Assembly: GCF_023715645.1 (NCBI RefSeq)
Contig: NZ_JAMBOP010000014.1
Location: forward strand, 1 to 64,000
Reading direction: 5' to 3'
DNA length: 64,000 bases
From: Bacillus cytotoxicus
GTDB lineage: Bacteria > Bacillota > Bacilli > Bacillales > Bacillaceae_G
Shown piece after piece: positions 8,304-16,320 of this stretch. The position numbers were made by a program, and so were the translations under genes. Each line of letters starts with the position of its first letter. The first letter of the stretch is position 1. The notes beneath the pieces were generated by a model that searched no databases, had not been told where the DNA came from, and saw nothing but the letters and a program-made list of their open reading frames with translations.

Positions 8304-8838
8304 TGATTTCCGTATGAAAACAAAGCTGCATATGATTGATCATTATTTCTCCAAGATCAGTAAATGTCGCTACGCCTCGTTTGTGTATTGCCGTTTTGAA
8401 ACCTTCTGCATCTGCTCCAGCTATTGTCAAAAAATCACAAATATCTGTACAAACTCCGACAGTATGAACTTTTTCAACTTCTAATTTTTTTAAAGTGGCA
8501 GCCAAGTCTGTTTTGAAGAAAGCATTATAATTTGTTTTTGGGACATAAATTAAATTTTGGTTTCTACTATTTTCTTGATGCCATTCGTATAACTCGCCGT
8601 ATAATTGTTGTCCTTCTGTATTCACAATATTATGTGGTGTCCATAACTTAAAGTGCGGATCATCAGCTTGGTGTGCATCCATTGTAACTACAACAATATT
8701 TCCCTCCTCTAAAAATCGAGTTGCTAATTCTTTAATATACGGTATAATTTTCTGTGCTGGTTTACCAGCAGTCAAAGATCCCTTATCTGCCACAAAATCA
8801 TTACTCATATCTACAATTAATAAAGCTTCTTTTCCCAT
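8296..8838 (-). CDS. Isochorismatase/nicotinamidase-family cysteine hydrolase
   Basis: A complete 180-aa hydrolase. The catalytic Asp lies in LLIVDMSNDFV (about 6-16), the Lys in VPKTNYNAF near 98-106, and the Cys in VGVCTDICDF near 128-137. The family hydrolyses amide or vinyl-ether bonds in small molecules such as nicotinamide; the actual substrate is unknown, and Cys hydrolases lacking metal-binding residues often have other roles. A GGGAGATG ribosome binding site precedes the ATG. It sits between fragments of other members of the same superfamily, suggesting an older tandem array. Confidence 0.82.
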   Translation of the reverse strand: MGKEALLIVDMSNDFVADKGSLTAGKPAQKIIPYIKELATRFLEEGNIVVVTMDAHQADDPHFKLWTPHNIVNTEGQQLYGELYEWHQENSRNQNLIYVPKTNYNAFFKTDLAATLKKLEVEKVHTVGVCTDICDFLTIAGADAEGFKTAIHKRGVATFTDLGEIMINHMQLCFHTEIIE

Positions 8839-8844
8839 ATTTGT

Positions 8845-8913
8845 TCATCTCCCATTATCAAAAAGATCCAAATTCCACACAGTATAATCAATATTTATAA
8901 GTGCCCGTTTCAT
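8845..8913 (-). pseudogene. N-terminal remnant of an isochorismatase-family hydrolase
   Basis: A 22-codon ORF starting MKRALINIDYTV, which matches the start of PncA-like hydrolases, then diverging and stopping at TGA just before the ribosome binding site of the intact hydrolase. A GGAAAAG sequence lies upstream of its ATG. It may act as a leader peptide today, but I read it as a truncated paralogue. Confidence 0.5.
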
Positions 8914-9009
8914 CTTTTCCATTCCTTTCGTTTCACAGTAAACAATAGAAAACGTGTTATAACGACGCTTTATTACACATTCGACATGTATGGTAAAAAT
9001 CCCTATAAA

Positions 9010-9041
9010 ACAAAAGAAACCTGCTTATAAAGCAGATTTCT
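9010..9041 (-). terminator. Terminator after the lipoprotein gene
   Basis: GAAATCTGCTT/AGCAGGTTTC arms with a TATA loop, followed on the minus strand by TTTTGTTTT, three bases beyond the stop codon. Confidence 0.8.
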
Positions 9042-9043
9042 TC

Positions 9044-9532
9044 TTACTGTGCTGGCTTATTTTTAAACTTCGCCTCGGCAAAGTTAATTACTTTTCCGTT
9101 CGGATCATTATTTTCAAACTGGATTACTGTTACGGTATGAACACCTGGTTGTAGTGTTTCTTTTTTTAATGCGATTGTCGTTTGGGTTAGTTCACTTGCT
9201 TGATGCTTTTCTTCAAATTGTTTATCAACGTAAACAAATATTTCTTTATCCGCTTGGAAATTTGCAAGTTCGATTTCTACTTGTTGAATAATCGTATCTT
9301 TTTTAATAAATACGACAGGTACATTTCCATTTTCTGATGTACCATCGGGTGTAACAACTTTCATCTTTCCTTCACCAATTGGAGTTACTCCTTCTGGAAA
9401 TGAATACTTGTTTTCTTGCTGCGCATACACAGTTTGTTCTTTTTGTGTTTCTTTCTTCACATTCTTTTCTTTTGTTACTCCGCAACCCACTAACAACATA
9501 ACAGATAATCCAGTGATTATGAATTTTTTCAA
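9044..9532 (-). CDS. Putative lipoprotein, unknown function
   Basis: A 162-aa exported lipoprotein when started at the TTG at 9532, which is preceded by GGGGGAA. The signal peptide KKFIITGLSVMLLVGC ends in a lipobox (LVGC) with the lipidated Cys near residue 17. The mature part has a Lys/Glu/Gln-rich linker, then a compact domain (FPEGVTPIGEGKMKVVTPDG onward) predicted to be all-beta. A longer reading from 9622 would add 30 residues with no signal-peptide sense, so I reject it. No catalytic motif is visible. Confidence 0.75.
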   Translation of the reverse strand: MKKFIITGLSVMLLVGCGVTKEKNVKKETQKEQTVYAQQENKYSFPEGVTPIGEGKMKVVTPDGTSENGNVPVVFIKKDTIIQQVEIELANFQADKEIFVYVDKQFEEKHQASELTQTTIALKKETLQPGVHTVTVIQFENNDPNGKVINFAEAKFKNKPAQ

Positions 9533-9757
9533 AATCCATTCCCCCTGCATCTTAATGTCTAGTTTATTATATAAAAATATCTTTTTAATATATACATCCA
9601 TTTGCAACACTTTCGTGAACATAACATCTTACTTACACAACTAACTGTACCACATTTATCATCTTATTATCATCATGATTTATTCAAGAAATTTTTAGTA
9701 AATCCTTTTTAGCATTCTTATCAATTTAGTTATCCTGCATTTCTTTCATTATCTACA

Positions 9758-9798
9758 CGAAAAATAATCTTAGCTCTTCCAGCTAAGATTATTTTTCG
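9758..9798. terminator. Long bidirectional terminator hairpin
   Basis: Eighteen-base perfect inverted repeat (CGAAAAATAATCTTAGCT and complement) around a five-base loop. The A/T-rich foot provides T tracts on both strands. It lies 28 bases past the nitroreductase stop. Confidence 0.8.
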
Positions 9799-9825
9799 TT
9801 TCTCACTATCAATTGAAATTTCACT

Positions 9826-10473
9826 TTATCGGATAAACTTCGTAATTTCCGCTACTTCTTTTCGAGCTAACTTTTTCGGTTGGTCTTTCGGATGTCCTAA
9901 TGCAATCACCATATTGATTTGTTTATCAGATCCAATTTCTAAGTAGTCTCTTAGCTCGTCCTGTGCTAATAACACCGGTCCTGTCATCGGGCATGTACCG
10001 AGACCTCTGACATGAGCTGCAAGCATTAGGTTTTGTGAGGCTAAGCAACTACTTTTGATGCCTTCTTCTTCCCAAACAGACTCTGGAACAAACTCAATCG
10101 GATCAAAAATCTTTTCCCGAAATTTAGATTGATATGGGGTTGCTAAACAAATAATTAAAACTGGTGCATCTGAAAATGCTGTTGCATATGGTCCAAAAGA
10201 GCGCGTCAATAATTTCCCTGCCTTTTCTTCTCCTTTTCGCTTAGCTTCTTCTGCTCGCTTATGTAACGCATTCCATGTCATTTCTTCTATATCTTTAATT
10301 TTGTCACGGTTCATGATAACAACAAATTCCCATGTCTGCGAATTTGTATCACTCGGTGCATATCTCGCACAATCGATAATTTCTTCAATATCTTTCACAG
10401 AAACCTCTTGCTCTGTAAATTTTCGAACGCTGCGACGGCCATGAATAATATCTTTAAATGCTCGGTAATCCAT
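9826..10473 (-). CDS. Nitroreductase-family flavoprotein
   Basis: A 215-aa FMN-dependent oxidoreductase. The family's FMN-binding start is clear: HGRRSVRKF (11-19) for phosphate binding, then RYAPSDTNSQTWEFVVI (37-53) and the GLGTCPMTG segment near 157-165, with the closing ALGHPKD motif near 191-197. Such enzymes reduce nitroaromatics, quinones or other electrophiles with NAD(P)H. It is monocistronic. The physiological substrate is unknown. Confidence 0.85.
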   Translation of the reverse strand: MDYRAFKDIIHGRRSVRKFTEQEVSVKDIEEIIDCARYAPSDTNSQTWEFVVIMNRDKIKDIEEMTWNALHKRAEEAKRKGEEKAGKLLTRSFGPYATAFSDAPVLIICLATPYQSKFREKIFDPIEFVPESVWEEEGIKSSCLASQNLMLAAHVRGLGTCPMTGPVLLAQDELRDYLEIGSDKQINMVIALGHPKDQPKKLARKEVAEITKFIR

Positions 10474-10566
10474 ATAATTTAAAATCCCCTTTTATAACAT
10501 TTTCAAAATCCCTATCTGACTGATTATATCATATTTTTGAAAAAATCCGGATATATTCCAGCCCTT

Positions 10567-10770
10567 TCATACTGACTCGTTTGTAGCAATAAAGAAATTA
10601 TAATGACACCCTTCTGTTACAATGCCATTATGGACTAATATCGCTTCGTAATAACCTTCTTTTGCAATTTTATTTTTTATCATGATATTCGGAAGTAAAT
10701 TTAGAGATTTAATCTGACAAAAACGCCAACGTATATCCTCAGCGATAGTTGCTTTAATTTCCTCTTCTTA
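10567..10770 (-). pseudogene. Internal remnant of D-amino-acid aminotransferase (dat)
   Basis: An open stretch reading EDIRWRFCQIKSLNLLPNIM, then KEGYYEAILVHNGIVTEGCH and a TGA stop. This matches the central part of D-alanine aminotransferase: the IKSLNLL motif that binds the PLP phosphate region, and the Y-E-A-I-L / V-T-E-G block. Both the N-terminal lysine-bearing half and the C-terminus are missing. A dead gene. Confidence 0.7.
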
Positions 10771-10784
10771 TATACATTCATTGT

Positions 10785-10897
10785 ACAATTTTGTTTATTT
10801 TGGAAATAAACAAAATTGTAATTTTAAAAAAAATAAAAAAATTACTCTTATTTTCTTTAAAAAATAAGCGTTTTTTTAATTTAATTAAAAAAACGCT
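10785..10897. repeat. Two A/T-rich perfect inverted repeats upstream of the PH-like gene
   Basis: The first hairpin has 16-base arms (ACAATTTTGTTTATTT and complement, 10785-10800/10804-10819, three-base loop). The second is a 31-base near-continuous palindrome beginning AGCGTTTTTTTAATT (10867-10897). They fill the gap between the dat remnant and the gene at 10996. Either could be a terminator foot or an old protein-binding site; spacing to the start codon (about 100 bases) places them near promoter sequence. Confidence 0.5.
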
Positions 10898-10995
10898 GTT
10901 ACAAATTCGAATTTACCAGATTTTCTAATTTATCTACAGTGAATTTTGTTTTATAATAATATCGTTATGTTAAAATATTTAAAAGGAGAACACAC

Positions 10996-11442
10996 GTGCA
11001 TATCCCAAATATATCAATTAAAACAAACTATGACTATTTAACTTATGAACAGTTAGCAGCGGAATCAGCTAAACTTCCAACAATTATGCAGCAATTTTAT
11101 TTACATGCGGTTGCAACGTTAAAGAGAGAAGTGGCACCTAACGAATACTTCAATTACTTATCGACAGGTGCATTTCGTCATACAACAATCGGCTTTTTAT
11201 TTTTTACAGATAGACAAATTATCATGGCTGAACAACAAGGATTAACTGTAAAATGTCATACCTTACACTACCGTGATTATACAAGTTGCAGCGCTCATAC
11301 TGGTCATATTTTAGGAGTAAAAACAAACGTAATTTGTTTCGAAAAACCTCGTTCTTCTTCCGTTAAAGAGGAACGTATTACACATATTCCAGACGAACAG
11401 TTTCAAATCATTAATACATTTGTACAAAATAAATTACAATAA
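10996..11442 (+). CDS. Bacterial PH-like domain protein, unknown function
   Basis: A 148-aa cytosolic protein with GTG start and a strong AAAAGGAG site eight bases upstream. Residues 40-145 show the pattern of small bacterial PH-like (YokE-type) domains: 'APNEYFNYL', then 'TTIGFLFFTDRQIIMAEQQG' alternation of hydrophobic beta strands, a 'HYRDYTS' strand and a C-terminal amphipathic helix ending VQNKLQ. No enzymatic motif. The family is usually regarded as a binding module; the partner is unknown. Confidence 0.7.
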   Translation: MHIPNISIKTNYDYLTYEQLAAESAKLPTIMQQFYLHAVATLKREVAPNEYFNYLSTGAFRHTTIGFLFFTDRQIIMAEQQGLTVKCHTLHYRDYTSCSAHTGHILGVKTNVICFEKPRSSSVKEERITHIPDEQFQIINTFVQNKLQ

Positions 11443-11590
11443 ATAAAACCGCTCCCACCTATTAATAACCTATGTTATTAGAAACTAAATTCTTAAAAGG
11501 ACTTGCTCATATTAGATATAAAAGCATAGAATACAAGACGCAAACTATTTATTCTCATTGTTTGTCATCTCCTAAAAAGGAGGAAATAAC

Positions 11591-11758
11591 TTGTGGTTGT
11601 TTGAAGGATTTAACAATTTCAGCGGAGCATTTTCACCTCTAATTGTTCGTTCCATTCATTTTTATAGCCAGCGATGGAAGCAAAGAGTTCACCAAAAGCA
11701 ACGCCTTATACTGCGAGCAAATAAAAGAAAACGGTATTATATAAAGAAGTTGCCATGA
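11591..11758 (+). CDS. Small very basic protein, 55 aa, unknown
   Basis: A TTG-initiated ORF with an excellent AAAAAGGAGG site seven bases upstream. The product begins with hydrophobic/aromatic residues (WLFEGFNNFSGAFSPLIV) and ends in a strongly basic tail with many Arg, Lys and Gln (RWKQRVHQKQRL, then ANKRKRYYIKKLP). It is followed by a large hairpin terminator at 11786. The signals argue for real expression, but I recognise no family. It could also be a truncated gene end. Confidence 0.5.
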   Translation: MWLFEGFNNFSGAFSPLIVRSIHFYSQRWKQRVHQKQRLILRANKRKRYYIKKLP

Positions 11759-11785
11759 TAAAACGTCTCAAAACAAAAACTCTAT

Positions 11786-11840
11786 ACTTAAAAAACACCT
11801 AGGTTCTCTTGTAAATGCCAAGAAGCCCTAGGTGTTTTTT
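11786..11840. terminator. Bidirectional terminator
   Basis: AAAAAACACCTAGG and its complement form 14-base arms; within the loop further GCCAAG/CTTGT-type pairing is possible. T tracts are present on both strands. Confidence 0.75.
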
Positions 11841-11877
11841 AATACATTTCACTTTATTCATTGAACTGATTTTTGTT

Positions 11878-12162
11878 AATGATAAAGTGAAACTTTAATC
11901 AGTGGGGGTTTTCCTCATCCCCCACTGATTATCAGCCCTCACCAATCGGGCTTTTACGGGCTGTTTATCTCCCACCTAACTTCTTAAGAAAAGCGGAAGC
12001 GGCTCGCTCAGAATCGCAGGACGTTGGAGCACAGGGCGGAGAGGCGCTTTTTGCCTCGTCCGAGGGGGTGAAACGGCCGAAGATTCTAGCCGCCAGAGCT
12101 AGACAATGCTTTTGCTGAATTTTGAGGTGGGAGTATTACTGCCCACGAATAGCGGGATAAAC
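11878..12162 (+). repeat. Family B repeat, long form, copy 1
   Basis: Starts ATAAAGTGAAACTTTAATC and ends GCGGGATAAA. In order: a hairpin with AATCAGTGGGGG/CCCCCACTGATT arms, an AGCCC/GGGCT hairpin, GGGCTG and CTCCCACCT that pair with AGGTGGGAG and CTGCCC near the far end, and inside that closing stem a core of about 170 bases with its own hairpins (GAGGCG/TGCCTC; TCTAGC/GCTAGA). The copy at 37448 is nearly identical, including the core. Unlike other copies this one does not follow directly on a gene stop. Confidence 0.75.
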
Positions 12163-12172
12163 AAAAACCATC

Positions 12173-12508
12173 TTATGAAAGACGGTTTCCATCATCTCGA
12201 TTCAACCAATTTAAAATTAAAATGTAACTTTGATAATGGACAAATCTTAGACAAAATAGACAACATAAGATTCCCATTCCGATACAGCTATAGAGCAAAC
12301 CTAATTTCAAAAAAATTTCTATTGTTGGTGGAAAAAAAGTGACTTTTTGCAAACTATATAGCATAAGAAATAACATTAAAAATAATGGGAAATACTGCAA
12401 TTCATATGGTGTACGTCTCTTACTTAATATATTCCTTACTAATAATTGAAAGAGCTCTGCAAACAAAAAGCAGCCAAGAATTACAATATGTGCTAGTGTC
12501 ATCCCCAT
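12173..12508 (-). CDS. Small integral membrane protein, unknown
   Basis: A 111-aa protein with three predicted membrane helices: residues 4-24 (TLAHIVILGCFLFAELF), 40-57 and 65-88, and a basic loop RNILSKRRTPYE between the first two. The C-terminus is polar. No family is recognised. A hairpin terminator with AAACCGTCTT/AAGATGGTTT arms overlaps its last codons (12163-12190), and a family B repeat follows at once. Confidence 0.6.
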   Translation of the reverse strand: MGMTLAHIVILGCFLFAELFQLLVRNILSKRRTPYELQYFPLFLMLFLMLYSLQKVTFFPPTIEIFLKLGLLYSCIGMGILCCLFCLRFVHYQSYILILNWLNRDDGNRLS

Positions 12509-12552
12509 ACACTTCCCACCTTAGTTTATAATGTACTGATAAAACAACACAA

Positions 12553-12912
12553 TTACATTTTCTTTATGTAAACATGATTATTTTGTTGAAAACCGAGTTG
12601 TTCAAAAAATGATTCCATTCTTTCATTTTTATTTATTAATGTGATTTGAATCTCTTTCACATGTTCTTTTTTTACTATCTCCTCAAACGTATAATAAGCA
12701 TTCGTTCCATATCCGTATCCCTCATAATCATGATGAATAAGAAGATACGATAATATCGCTTTTTCTTGTTTCACAGTGTAATCAACAATACCTATATATG
12801 TATCATCTGCTTTTATACAATACGCTACATCTTGAACTGGTAAATCATGAGAAGAAAACATTTCTTTTACTACTAATTTTGTTTCGGCTATTACTTTTTC
12901 AAACGTTAACAT
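12553..12912 (-). CDS. GNAT-family acetyltransferase, short
   Basis: A 119-aa protein with the core of a GNAT fold: the IGIVDYTVK strand near 40-48, the strand AILSYLLIHHDYEGYGYGTNA near 52-72 that contains the acetyl-CoA loop in a modified form (Y-G-Y-G-T instead of R-G-x-G-x-A), and the closing MESFFEQLGFQ near 98-108. It would acetylate a small amine or protein; the substrate is unknown. The Q/R-x-x-G-x-G/A loop is weak, so activity is not certain. Confidence 0.7.
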   Translation of the reverse strand: MLTFEKVIAETKLVVKEMFSSHDLPVQDVAYCIKADDTYIGIVDYTVKQEKAILSYLLIHHDYEGYGYGTNAYYTFEEIVKKEHVKEIQITLINKNERMESFFEQLGFQQNNHVYIKKM

Positions 12913-12957
12913 ATTTATTTCACTCCTTATTATTGTATCAAACAGGACAAGTATTTA

Positions 12958-12995
12958 TGAAAAAAACCTTAAGATAGCAATGCTATCTTAAGGTT
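12958..12995 (-). terminator. Terminator downstream of asnB and the family B repeat
   Basis: Fourteen-base perfect arms (AACCTTAAGATAGC and complement) with a three-base loop, followed by a T tract on the minus strand. Likely the original terminator of asnB, now separated from the gene by the repeat at 12997-13143. Confidence 0.8.
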
Positions 12996-12996
12996 C

Positions 12997-13143
12997 CCTC
13001 TTTATCCCGCTATTAACGGGCAGTAATAGTAATACTCCCACCTCAAAATTTAGCGGAAGCAAAGACGTAAGGCGGGAGATAAACTGCCCATAAAAGCTCG
13101 ATTGGTGAGGGATAAAGCCCCCACTGATTAAAGTTTCACTCTA
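12997..13143 (-). repeat. Family B repeat at the asnB stop codon
   Basis: Reads, in the direction of asnB, TATAGAGTGAAACTTTAATC; the TAG is the asnB stop codon. Then the CAGTGGGGG-type hairpin, CGGGC..., and closing arms GGGCAG/CTGCCC and CTCCC/GGGAG. It sits between the gene and its terminator. Confidence 0.7.
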
Positions 13144-15042
13144 TACTAAGCTATAAGCGCGCTTTGTTTCCTCGTGAAACGCCTTTGTATCATATTTATG
13201 CTCAACAAAAATTTGGTGCCATACCATAAATGCAAGGACTGTCCAAATTTTACGGCTGTAATCACCTTTATCTGCGCAATGTGCTTCTAACAAGTCTAAT
13301 ACGTACTGCTTATCGATTAAATACTCTGTTTGGCTTTCTTTAATGATATTTACAGCCCAATCATGCATTTCATCTTTTAACCAGTGACGAATTGGTACTG
13401 GGAAGCCTAACTTTTTACGATCTAATACGTGATCCGGTATAATACCACGTACTGCTTCACGTAAAATTGCTTTTGTTGTACCATTTGCAATCTTTAATTC
13501 TGTTGGAATTTTAGATGCAACATCAAATACTTCTTTATCTAAAAATGGTACACGAAGTTCTAATGAATGTGCCATTGTCATTTTATCAGCTTTTAATAAA
13601 ATGTCGCCGCGCAGCCATGTGAACATATCGATGTATTGCATTTTACTTACATCGTCATAATTCTTGATATCATCATACAACGGCTTCGTAATATCCATGT
13701 AATTCACACTCTCATTGTAGTGCTTCATAAGCGCTGCTTTTTCTTCTTCACGGAAGATTTTCGCATTTCCATAGTAGCGCTCTTCAATCGATGTACATCC
13801 GCGCTCTAAGAAACTTTTCCCTTTAAACCCTTCTTTTAACGCACCACTTAACGCTTTTAATACGCGTTTTCCTGGGCTAGGGATGTAAGAGAACATTTTT
13901 AAAGAATTTGGCTCACGATAAATGTTATATCCGCCAAACAGCTCGTCTGAACCTTCGCCAGAAAGAACAACTGTTACATGTTTACGTGCTTCTTTTGCAA
14001 CGAAGTACAATGGTACAGCTGCAGGATCCGCTAATGGATCATCCATGTGCCACATAATTTTTGGGAATTCATCCATAAATTCTTGTGGTGTTACGAATAC
14101 GCTATAATTTTTTACACCTAATTTTTCCGCTGTTTCTTTCGCTACGTCAACTTCACTAAAGCCACGACGGTCAAAACCAACAGAGAACGTTAAAAGATTT
14201 GGATTCATTTCTTTTGCGATAGACGCGATAATCGTTGAATCGATACCACCAGATAAGAATGAACCTACTGGTACATCACTACGCATATGCATTTTCACAG
14301 AATCGTATAATACGTCACGAATTGCTTGAATATGCTCTTCTTTCGTCGCATCAGATGCATTGAAATATGGTTGCCAATAGCGACGAATCTCCATCTCTTT
14401 TCCAAGTTCTTTCACGAAATAATGACCTGGCTCAATTTTGTTAATATCAACAGTTAACGTTTCAGGCTCAGGAGCATATTGATACGTAAAGTAGTGTTGC
14501 AGGGAAGCTGGATTTACCCCTTTATCTTCCATCACATGTAAGATACTTTTCTTTTCAGATGCAAAGAATGTTGTATCCTCGTGCTGCGCAACATAAAGCG
14601 GCTTAATACCGAAATGATCACGCGCACCGAATAGCTTTTTCTCTTCGCGATCCCAAATCATAAATGCAAACATACCACGAAGGTAATCTACACATTTTTC
14701 TTTCATATGAGCATATAATGCAATGATTACTTCTGTATCAGATTGTGTCGCAAATGTTGCTCCTTTTTCAAGAAGCATTTCGCGAAGCTCTACATAGTTA
14801 TAAATTTCACCATTAAAAATAATTACATAACGATCATTTTCATACGTTAACGGCTGATGTCCTGCCTCTAAATCAATAATACTTAAACGGCGGAAGCCAA
14901 ATTGTACATGTTCATCACGGAAGTACCCTTCATCGTCTGGACCACGGTGAAAGATAATCGTATTCATATTTTCAAATTGATGTTTTTCTTCTGCCGAAAA
15001 CCCTCTAGGGTTTTCACATAAACATCCTACAAAACCACACAT
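13141..15042 (-). CDS. asnB: Asparagine synthetase (glutamine-hydrolysing)
   Basis: A 633-aa amidotransferase that makes asparagine from aspartate, ATP and glutamine. Cys2 (MCGFVG) is the glutaminase nucleophile after Met removal; HRGPDDEG near 33-40 and the RLSIIDLE segment belong to the Ntn glutaminase domain (about 1-210). The synthetase domain (about 230-560) has the PP-loop SGGIDST near 264-270 and LSGEGSDELFGGY near 359-371. Length matches B. subtilis AsnB; AsnO is the alternative name. It is monocistronic, with a leader of about 340 bases before the tnpB remnant. Confidence 0.93.
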   Translation of the reverse strand: MCGFVGCLCENPRGFSAEEKHQFENMNTIIFHRGPDDEGYFRDEHVQFGFRRLSIIDLEAGHQPLTYENDRYVIIFNGEIYNYVELREMLLEKGATFATQSDTEVIIALYAHMKEKCVDYLRGMFAFMIWDREEKKLFGARDHFGIKPLYVAQHEDTTFFASEKKSILHVMEDKGVNPASLQHYFTYQYAPEPETLTVDINKIEPGHYFVKELGKEMEIRRYWQPYFNASDATKEEHIQAIRDVLYDSVKMHMRSDVPVGSFLSGGIDSTIIASIAKEMNPNLLTFSVGFDRRGFSEVDVAKETAEKLGVKNYSVFVTPQEFMDEFPKIMWHMDDPLADPAAVPLYFVAKEARKHVTVVLSGEGSDELFGGYNIYREPNSLKMFSYIPSPGKRVLKALSGALKEGFKGKSFLERGCTSIEERYYGNAKIFREEEKAALMKHYNESVNYMDITKPLYDDIKNYDDVSKMQYIDMFTWLRGDILLKADKMTMAHSLELRVPFLDKEVFDVASKIPTELKIANGTTKAILREAVRGIIPDHVLDRKKLGFPVPIRHWLKDEMHDWAVNIIKESQTEYLIDKQYVLDLLEAHCADKGDYSRKIWTVLAFMVWHQIFVEHKYDTKAFHEETKRAYSLV

Positions 15043-15388
15043 ACTTTCTTACCCTCTTTCGGTTTTCATTCTGTTTCTATACTACAATATCAACCCTATT
15101 TATACTAGCATAATCATAGCAATATGGCGACAAAAAGTACATAAATCCATTATGTTTTTTCAACATATTCATCACTGCTATGTAAAATAAATCATACTTT
15201 TCTTAATTTTTCCCCTTTCCTAAAAAAAGTTTTCTGTCACTTTTCAATTTATAGTTTTATAAAATGATTCTATTCTTATCCTTCATCACTTTTTTAATTT
15301 TTACTTACCTAAAAAACCGTACGCACATTTAGGCCTTTTTGTCATATGATATTTCAGATTTATCTTTAGGAGGTGTAGCAACTGTTAA
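15043..15388. other. asnB upstream region
   Basis: About 345 A/T-rich bases between asnB (minus) and the tnpB remnant (plus). The asnB promoter must be here, with possible -10 like sequences near 15080-15110, but none stands out. No T-box GGTGG core and no clear hairpin were found, so the gene shows no sign of tRNA-dependent control. Confidence 0.45.
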
Positions 15389-16310
15389 CAAAAAGTTGTA
15401 AAACTTTATAAAAGCCTACTAATTGAAAAAGTTGGATGGGTGAAAACATCTGAACAGATACAAATAGATGTCAAGTATTCGAATCCTCGCATTAGTTTTG
15501 ATTGCAAGTATTGGTATATATAGGTTGGGATTAAGCAAGAAATTCCGAAACAAGAGTTGATAAATAAAAGTGTAGGAATAGACGTTGGTGTAAAAGAACT
15601 CGCAGTTTGCTCCAATGGAATGACTTTCAAAAACATCAATAAAACGAAAATAGTAAAACAGGCAGAGAAACGCCTTCGTAGGTTGCAACGTCAAGTTTCT
15701 CGTAAATATGAAATAAATAAGGAGGGAAGCCGTTTTGTCAAAACAAGCAACATTATAAAACTCGAAAAAAGAATACAACGACTGCATAGACGTTTGACAA
15801 ACATTCGTGATAATCACATTTACCAAGCAACAACTGCAATCGTGAAAACCAAACCTTGCAGAGTTGTTACGGAGACATTAAACATCAGAGGAATGATGAA
15901 GAATAAACATTTGTCAAAAGCGATCACACAGCAAAAATTATACAATTTTAAGATGAAATTACAGTATAAGTGTGAAATGTATGGGATTGAGTTTATAGAA
16001 GCTGATAAATGGTTTCCTTCGTCTAAAATGTGTTCTTGTTGTGGACAGATTAAGAAAGACTTGAAACTGTCGGATAGAACATACGGATGTGATTGTGGAT
16101 TAGAAATAGATAGAGATTTAAACGCTTCTATTAATTTGTCACGTTATGAATTAGCAAATTAACACTGGAACGTTATTGCTAATATGTAGGATTCGTTGTA
16201 TCCGAATTTACGCTTGTGGAGTGTTATACCAAACGAAAGTAGCTTCGGCAAAATCGGACACGTAGAAGCAGGAAGCAAACAATTTCTTATAGAGTTTTAT
16301 AAGGTTTTGG
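15389..16310 (+). pseudogene. tnpB: Decayed IS200/IS605-family TnpB (RNA-guided nuclease relative)
   Basis: The readable part covers only the C-terminal half of a TnpB (full length about 370-400 aa). In one frame: IEKVGWVKTSEQ, then NPRISFDCKYWYI, an in-frame TAG at 15521, then NKSVGIDVGVKELAV (RuvC-I Asp), VVTETLNIRGM (RuvC-II Glu), the zinc finger SKMCSCCGQ...YGCDCG, and EIDRDLNASINL (RuvC-III Asp). The stop at 16160 is also premature: further family-like coding (KQEAN) follows, interrupted by another stop. There is no tnpA. The N-terminal half is deleted. The remnant ends only bases before the hsp20 start. Confidence 0.85.
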
Positions 16311-16320
16311 CAACGGAGAA

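Noticed and set aside
9533-9622. Longer start for the lipoprotein gene
   Set aside because: It adds 30 residues before a clear signal peptide and lacks a ribosome binding site, whereas GGGGGAA precedes the TTG at 9532.
12106-12342. A 78-codon plus-strand ORF over the end of the long family B repeat
   Set aside because: It runs from the repeat into the antisense of the small membrane protein gene and has no ribosome binding site.
13000-13140. Possible riboswitch or T-box at asnB
   Set aside because: The structured sequence is at the 3' end of asnB and is a copy of the family B repeat; the asnB 5' region shows no T-box core.
15389-16310. Functional TnpB nuclease
   Set aside because: The N-terminal half is absent, there are in-frame stops at 15521 and near the C-terminus, and no tnpA is present.
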